From positions 5,946,019-6,010,018 of the forward strand of contig NC_084705.1 of NCBI RefSeq assembly GCF_033807575.1: a stretch of DNA of 64,000 bases. Direction: 5' to 3'. The translations under genes were made by a program, and so were the position numbers. Below are positions 48,101 through 60,100 of this stretch, piece after piece. Position 1 is the first letter of the stretch. Every line of letters begins with the position of its first letter. The DNA comes from Cydia pomonella (taxonomy: Eukaryota; Arthropoda; Insecta; Lepidoptera; Tortricidae). The notes below the pieces were generated by a model, which did no database searches, was not told the DNA's origin, and saw only the letters and a program-made list of their open reading frames with translations.

Positions 48101-51100
48101 GAGAACGCTTACCTGGTTCCTGGTAATTTATTCGCATTCTTAAGCAGACTAAGTTACCAATGTTACTTTATTTCTTTCAAGTTTCGCTATCGTTGCACCG
48201 AATATAAATCTAAGGCATACCTTTTCTAGAGCCACAATACTTACACACAATCCTACAATAACGACTCTAACCCTGTCAGTATAGAGTCTGAAATGAAAAT
48301 TAATTATAAATTATGACTTTAATTTTATTGAATGAACACAAGCCGCCGGAGGCGCGGCTGTAACGTCACGACCAAATGCGAAGAGGTCGTTATACTTCAT
48401 GTACTATGGACTTAATTAACATCAAAGACCTTATGTCGACTAGGTAAGAGCTAAACTCGAATGGCTGATATTAATCGCGTTAAGTTACCTCTCACTCGGC
48501 ACCTAGGTGTACACGCGTCATGGAAAATTGAATTACCTAATGTAAAACACGGAATAAATTGAATATGAGCTTAAATGGAAATGTAATTAAGAAATACAAA
48601 TTGATTTGTTTAGACGCGTCGGTCCCACGCCCATCTAAACTATTGTGTAATAACTGGAAATGATCGAAATATATCGATATCATGACAAACTAAGTACGAA
48701 TCAACGTACCTAAATCAGTAATTGAATGTTGAAGTGGGATAATTAGATATTGAAATGTTTATACCCGAGTGACGTTCGTGGATTATAGGATAAATAAAAA
48801 ATAAAATAAATAAATATTATAGGACATTATTACACAATCTGACTAAGTCCCACAGAATTTCTCAGAATCTCAGAATCAGATTTCTCAGAATTTCTCTGGC
48901 ATCAAATGAATACGAGTATATCCAGATCCTGTGTAAATCAAAATAGTGTAAATGGAAACGGGAAAATCGTGGGGTTTTCCCAATATGAAAAATGATTGAA
49001 TACTTGTAGTATGTATCTATCTTGTCTAATAAGTTCGCATTACGACTGCTGGCGTCTATCTGTCTGTTAAAAGTAATCTCAGGGCTATGGAAGGTATTCA
49101 ATTCCTTTTATTTGCACAAAGTGGCTCAGTGGCTATGGTTTAATACATTTATTCACTCTATTTTACAACATAATGTAGCTGTTAGTAGCAAATTTATTTA
49201 ACCATCTATTAACCTAGGTACACTAGGCACGTTACTTATCATCAATACTGAATATTAATGGTGATATCAATATGCCTTTCGAATGCAATCGTAGATTTAA
49301 TTATACTCAAAATGTATGTTCATTAAACATATTATGATTTATAATGTGTAAATAATAATCTTTCTAAGTGAAGCAAAGTATAGGTAACACTCAGATGCAA
49401 AAGTGCTAGGCCACTCCATAAATTAATTCATTCATAATGTGTCCATGCAATTCCACAAGCCGCGGTACGGTCAAGGACTTTAATTTCAGTACCATTTTTT
49501 CGTACCTTGTCACAGCGGCAATCATATTGATTGTGTTTGTTACAAGTAGGTACCGAAAATGCGTGAATACGCGAAATTAAATTCTTTGACTGTACTTATA
49601 CACAGTATCGTGCGCGATCCCTTTACGGCCACAGAGTCAGACCAAGATAAGTCTGCAACCATTTTGATAGCACACGCAGTGCAAGTGTTATTTTAAACGT
49701 CAAACTTCTATGAAATTATGACGTATAAATAACATTGCACTGCGTGTGCTATCAAAATCGTTACAGACTTATCTTGGTCTAACTCTAAACAGTAGTGATA
49801 AGTAAGGCGTGTGAGGCGACTGTAATGGGCACGCACCCTAGAGTCCACGGCGGCCAGGCACTCGGGCAGCGCACACAGCTCGCGCCGCGGCGTCAGCTGC
49901 CACCATTCGCGCTCCATGACCTGCCCCACCACCACCAGCCCCTTGAACGGCCGGCTCTTGATGGTGTGGACGAGAACTTCACAAGTTCGCACTACACAGT
50001 AGGTCCAAACACCCTTTGCATATGGCACGCGGCGTTACCGCGCAGGAACTCGGCCCGCGTTTTCTCTAATCCGTTTTATTGTCACAACAAACAATCCTTC
50101 GCTAATACAATCCCGGGGCTCGTAATTTGTTAACGACAAGATCTTGTACCTTGATTCTGAAATCCCTCATAAAACGGCGCTTAACGATCACATGTAAAAA
50201 ATGAACAGGAAACATACGTTGATTAACATTCACAGCCCGTTAAATATAACTAAATTTATTATTGTTTTTCCCGTATTTTCTGTCAGTAAACATCAGAGAC
50301 GAGTGTCTAGTGGAGTGTTGCTGAAGGAATAGAACTACAAGCTTTAGTCCCGGCCTATATTATTAGGAATTTATTAGAAATGCAGCCAACGCCGCGATCG
50401 ATAAGTAGGTTACTGACTTATGTTCAGGACAGCGGTTATGGATAATACTTATTGACGAGGATATTAAAATTGGAGCTTGTTGTCATATTCCCTCTCATTA
50501 TATTTTGCAGCAGCTTGCTTGCAAGCTCTACGTCCTTTTCATTGTTATGAACAGAATAGGTACGTATAGATACGAGTACATTTATTTATTAAAAAATCTT
50601 GACTATGTCGGATTAATTAAACGTACAGTATTTCATTGCTCTACCAAATACCATTACATTTAATTAAGATTGACAAGGCGCTGTCCAATCTGTCGATAGA
50701 TATTAATTATAAACCAGATACAGTACTTAAGTGCCCCATAATGATTATGATTAATTTTAGATAAAATGTAAATGAATAGATAGATCAAACAACCCCTGAT
50801 GAATGAATTATAAAGTTTAAGAGGTTTGTTGAGAAATAAAGCAATTATGTTGAAATGGCGAGAAAAGACGGCGACTTACGGAAGTTAAAGTGGAAGTGAA
50901 CTCTCATTAATTGCCCACCCTCCGAGCTTTACGACCGCGTAAAGATTTGTCTTAAATTTAACAATAGACTTGCGTAGACCCTAGTGATAGTCGGTTACTG
51001 CTATACAATCAATTTTGTAATAAAATATATCAGATTAATTTAATGCAATTCTGTCATTTTCACCAAAGTTCAATAATTAAAGGCATCAACATTGGTCAAT

Positions 51101-54100
51101 GTTCAATCAAGAAACAAAAAAGCATCAGCGATAGGTAATTTGTTTTTTAGTTTAACTAAAGGTCAAGATCATAAGTTTTTGCAGCGTTTCAGTAAGAGAG
51201 AACGCAAAAAGTAGGCACATCATTTGAGGATAAAGCGCCTGAAAATACGCTCGCAATAAACCCATAGTGAGGGGATATTAAATTACGGCGGCTATGACGT
51301 AATTTGCGTATGAATGAGCAATATTGTTCGACACAGCCATACGCAGTGACGACACAATGGTTTTGCTATGGCCTACATTGAATTGTTAAGAGCTCTATAA
51401 TATATTTTATACTCATTTTAAAAATAAAAGACTTCAACAACCTCAGAAGGATACCTAGACAAAGATACCTAAATTCAATAGTAATAGAAAGGGTCAGTTC
51501 AAATTATATATCGTCAGGTGACAACCAAAACTCACTATAATTACATTAATTAATACCAGTTCAGAGCAATAGTAAACACTAAGTACGCCATAGAGCCATA
51601 GTAAACACATAGTAAGTACTATGACAATATTGATACAAGACAATACAATATTGATTTTTATTTAATTCCTTGTTTCAATTACTGGACCACTGGTTGTCGA
51701 TATTCGATGTAAAGTATATCCGTTTTCATCGCTCTGAATTCTAGTGGTTAGCTATACAAATAAATCAGCACTCTTATTGTACAAATTATTGAAGTGAATA
51801 TAGTCTAAAATCTCAATAGTACCGATGACGTATCAAGTAAAAGTAATTCGGAGTGGGCCCGGCCTAGCAACTAGCAACCATTCGTCGGTTGCATTCCTCC
51901 ACTTGTTTAATTGATTGTAAACCACTTCGATTGTGCAAGTGTGACTTGGATTATAAACGAGTACTGCCTAATCAATGTTTTTTTTGAAATGGCAATAGAA
52001 GGACGAGGTGAATATAAAATATAGCAGGCATGTATTACGTACTTACTATACTCATGTATTAAAAATATTACAATACAATACAACGAGATATTAATATACT
52101 CCTATATAGTTTAGTAGGTACACGATTGAGCCAATGACCCGTGGCCATCGAAAAACTCGTCAATGGTATAGCAAGCCATTTCTAGTAGTACAGCTTTTAG
52201 TTTGCGGAGAAATATTGCATCGCTAGAAGCTTGCTTTATTTCATCGTCCAGTATGTTGTACAGTCTGATTCCCATTATATGCATAGACTTCCTGGTTTTC
52301 ACGAGGCGACACGCGGGCACGACCAACTGATTACGCCTGCGCTACCTCGGAGTTGGCTATGAGTAGGGATCTGATCAAGATTTTGTCTCACGTATTTGCA
52401 TACTTCTATTATGTACACACTAGGTAACGTAAGTATTTTCCATTTTTTAAACAGTTCTTTAGCCGGATGGTCGAGTGGTTTTCTAATCATAATGCGGAGG
52501 GCACGCTTTTGTAATTTAAATAGCCTCTCACGATCCGCAGCAGTACCCCATAGATCTACACCGTATATTAATATAGAATGGAAGTAACCATAGTAGGCTT
52601 TCCTTAGGTTTTCCTCAGAAAGACTGTTAGTTAGCCTAGACAACGCGAAGCACGCAGAAGCGAGACGTTTACACGCGGCATCTATATGAGGTGCCCACGT
52701 TAGTCCCGAATCGATTACAAAACCTAAGTATTTGACTTCGTGTACTTGCGGTATCGTAATATCATTCAAAACAATCCCAATCCGAGCGTTTACATTTCTC
52801 TTTAATTGGAAGTACATTATGTTTGTCTTATCGACATTCAAAAGCATCCCATTAGCAGTAAACCAATCAGATATCCTTTGCATTGTTTGAGTCAGTTTTA
52901 GTTCCAAGCTTGCGAAATCATCGGCTGCTGTTATTACACACGTGTCGTCGGCAAACATAACGTACTCCACGTCGTCGAATATCGCATATAAAGTTCCATC
53001 CATTGATTAACCCCTTTTTAATGTTCTCTTACTTAATAATCAATTGCTTTTGCTAAAAAAAAACCGGAACGTAGGTATATAAATTAATATATACTTTGAT
53101 TGCTCTCATTATCATCATTAAGTATACCATTATCCGGGGCTATCATTTCGTTTTTAGGGTTCCGTACATCGAAAGAGAGAAACGGAACCCTATAGGATCA
53201 CTTTGTTGTCCGTCCGTCCGTCCGTCCGTCCGTCTGTCTGTCTGTCTGTCAAGACCCTTTTTCTCAGGAACGCGTGGAGGTATCAAGCTGGAATTTATAT
53301 CAAATACTCAGGTCTACTGTCCCTTGGAGCTGTGAAAAAAAAAAAAACAAATTTCTAAGCCAACGCGATCAAAAGTACAGCCGTTTATACCTCAAATTTT
53401 CGACACTCGCAAGGGAATCAAAACGTACAGGGTAACTTCCCGTGAACTCAGAATCTTGAAGTTTGGTACGAAGCAACGTCTTATAGCACAGATAAAGGAA
53501 AAATTGCGAAAACCGTAAATTTTTAGTTATTTCATTTAATAATATATACCTACAGGTTTGTACGGAACCCTCTGTGAGCGAGTCCGACTCCCATTTGGCC
53601 GGTTTTTTAGGTACGTACTCAGGTGTACAGTGTCTACTATAACCTATTATTCATTGTTTATATATTGATAACACCATAACATACGCAAACAAACTCTATA
53701 TACTTAATTGTGTAGAGTAAATGTTGACTCACTCTCTCATTAAGCAAAATGTGAGATACAAATACACATTGCATCAAGAAATTGGACATGTGGAATATGA
53801 AAAAAAATGTGACAGAATTTATAACAACGCTTATAAAACTTAATGAGAATACCTAAATTAGAAGAGCGATGTAAAAGCAAAAAATGTGAAACAGAATTTG
53901 AAGCAGAAAGAACGTAACACAGTTAATTAAAACTGCTTTTAAAGTGAAATATTCGAGAGCAAACGCAGATCTGTCGACGAAAATCGTTTGTTCCGAATAC
54001 CTACGAAATTATTTGAAATGTTCAGGTACTCATTCTATTCAAAAAGTCAGTTTTATTCGTATTCTTGGACCAACAAGTTTATTGAATACGTACCTTTATA

Positions 54101-57100
54101 TAAAATCAACAAGTCTTGGGTTGTGTATTTTTCTTTTATTTGCTTGTTGTACCTAATTACCTTTATCTAATTGATTTTAGAGTGTTTTAATTTTAAATAG
54201 TTATAGTACCATGTACCTACATCTGCTTCTTTATGAAAGCTTAAAAGCAAATGATTTTGAAATCATAATATGTACATTCAATGCTTGCAAAATGTGACTT
54301 TCAACACAAAGCAAGGATAGCCAGGCTTAGTACGCACAAACGCTTTACGACCTAGGCCAGACTCTCGACCGATATATGTTCTAGGTCTGAGCAACGCCTA
54401 GGCTAAACACATGCCCACATATTAAGATCAAGGTACAAGGCACCACGCATTAACATTTACACACAATATATATATTTTTTAATACCACGACGGTGGCAAA
54501 CAAGCTTACGGCCCGCCTGATGGTAAGTAGTCCCCGTAGCCTATGGACGCCTGCAACACCAGAGGTATTACATGCGCGTTGCCGACCCTTTAAAAACCTG
54601 TACACTCCTTATTTGTTTTTATACAGGTGTTCAATGCGTAACCACATCTTGTTCGCGCGCGGGAAAAAACTATAGAGAAAAGGAGTAGATACTCGAATGT
54701 TTCTAACAGCGAGATTTTCAAACCGCCTGGCAATCAAAATGTATTCTGTACCTGCCGCCTTCCAAATGTTATGAGTTAGGCATGACAGGGGACTGGAAAG
54801 TTCATTATTGATCTTTACGACTACATCATCCCTAGACGGATTAATTTTTAACGCTTGCATTAACAAACTTTAATTATATATTTAAGTCCACTAGTTATAG
54901 GTTTTTGTGAGCTGTTAGATATTGCAAATACTAGATACAATAACAATAACACTAACAAACTCCTGTTCTCTTTAGTGTGTGGCGTAACCTCAGTCGCGCG
55001 GAGGGCTAAATTGAACTAATATTGTGTCGGGGTTTTAGCGCCGCCGACGCGTTATCTGTCGTTATGGCGACGCTAATCCCGCCTGCAAACTGCCGGGGTG
55101 CTGATCATTAGTTTTCCGTGGTTTAATATAGGTAGGCTTCCATTCAAATGGATTGCATACAAATGCGAACTTCTACAATTAAATAATCTCGATTTTAATT
55201 TCATTAATTTAGAACCACTGTTGTTCTAAACTGGAAAAGTAGGTACGTAAACTGAAATAAGTATTCGTACTAAGTAAACCATTGCAGGCTGTTATCAGTA
55301 GATTAATCCATACAATGATAAAAACGGCAAACACAAACTTAATTCCTAATAATATGGCATTTAAAAACCATTACTAACACTTGGAAATGAAAAACCATAA
55401 TCCATAATAAGTACATAAGTAATACATAAGTTGTTGTCAAAATATGTTATTTATTGCACTTGTTGCTTAGGAAACATAAATACTAAATACACCAACATAG
55501 GTATACAGTGCATGGTAAGTATTCGTAGTTTCGTAGCTTTCTAAGAATTCGGGTTCACACGACAAGTAAACACCTAAACAATGTACAGTCACGGAATTTG
55601 AAGGATTGTCACTTTTCGATTCTATATACTGACATTAAGGTTCAAAAGGCTTTTCTGAATAAATGTTTGATGTTTAAATGCGTCAGAGAAACTCCCGACA
55701 TCCGACATTGAACGCAATACCGAGCTCGCAGGAATTCACTCACAGAAATATTTGGGACGAATCCGATGATAAAACATTCAAATATAACAGAAAGGGATCT
55801 CTAATACGACATATAAAGACTGACATGTCAGCATTTTGCACATTTTTCTTTTCTACGCGCCCTTTCCCATAAAGTGCAAAACTAAAGGCCATAAGTTCTC
55901 TCAAACATGATATTTCCAATTTTTAGAAGTAATTTTAATATGTTTAGCTTTTGCGCCAAATTAATAGTTACACATTTTTAAACTGCATTTTAGATCTATG
56001 TTCGTGATTTTTTCTATCAAGCGAAAGGCAAAAACTCAGGATTTTAATCGATAGAGTCCCTCCAGGAAGGCCTCAAGAATGCTAATATATTTTTTGACAT
56101 TTACTGTGATCTAAAAAAGAGTCACGCTACGACTTTTCAAAAACTTGGCTCGCTGAACCTACTGCACCTTAATGCACACAGACGGTGTATGATTAAAATT
56201 TTGCGTTTTCTATTTCAACTTCTATCAAGGTGGTATAAACGCATCCCTTGTCTAAATTCCAAATTATTTGAAAAATTTAATGAGATCATGAACCCAAACA
56301 AACAATAGTGTCGCCCAAAGAGCATATAATCACTACGTTTTGTCGCCTAGCGACTTCTATTTTAAGTGCCAATTACATCCACACTTTATCAGGCCTGGGC
56401 GGATACCGGGAAAATCGAAATTCGTCAATTGCGGGCATTTTTCTCTGTCACTCTAATGACGTCTTACTAAGAGTAAAACAGAAAGATCCCCGCAATTTGC
56501 GAATTTCGGTTTTCGCGGTAGGCCCCTGATATCAGGGCCCGAATAAGAGTATTTTTCCGTTTTAACCAAATATCAGCACATCGTTAACAATATTTGCAAT
56601 GTAAGAAAATGATTCATATGCAAAAATATCAAACATTGGACACTATTGGCAATTCGAGACAAAGTATTTTTTACATTTCAAATATTGTTAACGATGTGCT
56701 GATATTCCGTGAAACGGAAAGCGATTATCAAGTCCGACATCGGGACTGATTTTGGGTCCGATATCGGGAAGTGTGGATAAAATTGGCGCTTTATCATGTT
56801 ATCAAGGTACGAACACCAGGTATAACTTTTCCCTTCATAATCGATAAAACATTAGCTAAGTGACTTACATATATATGCCCGGCTTATAAACGGTATGTTT
56901 ACCTACTTACAACTATTATACACCCAGCCACGCCCACGGGCTAACCGATATGCCAACACATGCTCGTCCCTGAACTACATGCTTGTCACACGCTCAATTA
57001 CTCACTGCTCTAACCCGATCATTAGTGTTACCAGTCTTTCATTGACCCACAGACATAATCTATTGATCAGGGTCAATCTATGCAGATAACTTAAAGAATA

Positions 57101-60100
57101 GGACAAAATTAGCGAATAAAAACTTTATAGGCACTCACCTACTCAAGACAGCCAACTTGCCAAGCCTCTTTAGGATCCTTAACACAATCCTTAAAAGGTT
57201 AGAAAAAGTACCTCACAGATATCATATACCCATCTAGATGAAAAAATACGGATAAGTGTGAGTTGGACTCGCCCACCGAAGGTTCCGTACAAATGTAACT
57301 TTTTTTTACAAGATTATAGTTTTCAGATTTTTCCCAGTACGTGAAGTATAAGACGATATTAACTTGCCAAATTTCACAGTTCTAGGTGTGTAGTCTAGAC
57401 CCCCTAATGATTTAATTTCATCTCGATCCCTCCACGAGTTCCCAAAATAAAGGGTCTTGACAGACAGAGCGACAACAAAGGGATTCTATAAGGGTTTTGT
57501 TTTTTCCTTTTGAGGTACGGAACCCTAAAAACATGAGAGGTAGAAGGAATATATAACTTGGGAAGATCAAAGGTTCCACGAGTGAGTGCCAATTACCTAA
57601 TGCTTGGCAAAAAGATTGCTTGTACAGTCGTAGCAGGTATGTCTGAAGCATAACAAAATACATTAACTAAGATAAAATCAAACCTTGTATACATTAGTGA
57701 GTTTGGCGAGTAGGCTTTCGAGGAAAAACGGTTAAACAATTACGCAATCATTTATACAACTTATTACCTACGTAAACAATAAATAATAGTTATTTGTTTT
57801 ACAAGGGGGCAAAGTTGTTGTTTAACCGCTCGTGCTAATATTGATACCCGAGCAAGCGAAAGATTCCAAAATTGAATCCAAAATTCCAAAGTTCGAGAAG
57901 TGGAATCTTGAGCGTTGTGAGGGTTTCAATGCACGAGGGTTAAAACTTTGCCTCCGAGTGAAACACAAAAAATTTCACCACACCAACACGAGGAAACTAC
58001 TAACTATGAAATACCAAAAAATTTAAATGAAATCAAATCCAAATGAACGTAATAAAAAATAATCATTTTAAAATCATCATTTAAAAGTCAATTCTACTAG
58101 CTTACATAAGGAAACAACTCAAAATTTGCATCTGATTACTTTGCCCCACATGTGGATAAAATGCCACTTTCTCATTCGTTTTTGAACAATCAAGAGGGCC
58201 TTTACCAGTTGGTGTGGTGAAAAATTAGTTGAATCTTACGGCATTTTTATAAGTACTTTAAAATAGGTCGCATCCTTTTGGAATTGGAAAAAATGATATA
58301 TTTAAAGAAAAATATTGCATGTACACTATCATACATACATCTATCCTACGTCATATAATGAAAGTAAAAATACCTACCTACTTCTAGGCGTTGAGTTTGC
58401 TTGTAGCTACTTACTTCAAATTAATTTAGCTAATGGCAATGACGTTCGATGTGATTCGTTAGTGGATGACCTAGAATGGCCACATAGCTACTGGCCACTA
58501 GCTGGTTACTGCCAATTTACAACTTCCTACTAAAATGCGTGACTAACTTGTTCTAATGGTCAATAATAAACATCAAGTCACCATGACTTGGCTCGACGTC
58601 ATTATGTCGAACACGGATGAATTCTCAAGTTAAACCCCAAATCGATATTGCCTAGCAGGCCTAAACATAACGCAACAAAGATAAATTTGTATAAAAACGT
58701 ACTTTTGTCCATTTTAAGTATAATTTACAGTAGTGGATAGTATTAGTATGTTTGAATTTTCAGACAACGTAACGTATATAATGAGTACTGTAGGTATCGC
58801 ATTGCACTAATATGCGTGCGTCGCCTCACTGTGATACGCAGGACGCAGGTGGGTTTCCTTCAGATTTTCAGCAAAAAGTCAGCATTGACTATTCAATTCT
58901 GAGCAACGTCATGACATGGGATTTCCCTTTCGATGTTGTGTCGACGAATAAAAAGTTGTTTTATAACAAAATTAATGTACATTTTCACCTACCGATTCGC
59001 AAGTAACAGACGATATTGATTGGTTGCCAAGTACGAGCAACTCGCGTGATGTCAGGAAATCCGATATTGGAATTATATTATCGTATAGGTATTGAGTCAT
59101 GGGGACTTCTGCAGGTGTCTGTCATAGCGAAAACAACTTGTTTCTTTAAGACAACACAGACGATAAGTTTTTATTTTTATTTTTTAATTATGGCAGACCA
59201 TAAAAATCTTACTATGACATAATTTTATGCTAATGTTTCTGCAACGCAATGACTAAAGTAATATCGTCGTGCGTCATTTGATTGTAAACAGCCATTATTG
59301 ACTTTTTATTTTAGGTACGAGCCTTTGACATGACCAAGCATTTTGTGCCAGAAATGTTTATTAAGCATTTTTATGAGATAATATACACCGTGGGCCAATT
59401 AAACCAGACAGATTTTAACCACGCATTTCTGAGCTCATAAGGAGCAAAAAAATATTTTATGAGTTTTAGCTAAATTCGCCAAAAATTTTTTTTACAGATA
59501 AAATTTTGAAGTTGTCTTTAAATCTTTAATGTATGTCAGTAGGTATGTCTAAACCACGTCACATAATGGCAGCACCACAGCTAAAAAGGCGTTTTTCACT
59601 AAGTTATAACAAAAACATATTTTCACAAATATTAACATTATCTTGAAAACATGACCGATTTCAGAAAACTTTGTATGATTTTAGTCCTAAATGAGGTCAA
59701 GAATACATCTTTAAAATCCGTCGGGTTTAATTGGCCCACGATGTATGTACCTATGTATATGTAAGATAAAATTTACTGTTGCGGCATTAGAACTTAACAA
59801 ATAGTGCGTCTCGCACGTATCAATATACCTACTACATAGAGATAGTTACAAGAACTCTGAAAATGGGTCACTTGGTATGGAAATTCACATATAGATGTAC
59901 ATGTAAATACGACATCGTCGATTAAGACTGTAAGCCTGCTAAATTAATTTTTGAAATTTATTTATTTTTAACTTTAATGTCTACAGAAATAGGTACAAAT
60001 TTATATGTTTTCAAAAATGAATTTGGCAGGCTTACAGTCTTAGCCAACGACATGTCGTGTCAACATGCAAATTATGTATAATATCGTGTCAGGAGATATC

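Noticed and set aside
54609..54866. An 85-residue minus-strand frame as a gene.
   Set aside because: It adjoins a repeat tail and has no recognisable motif, so it is probably retroelement debris.
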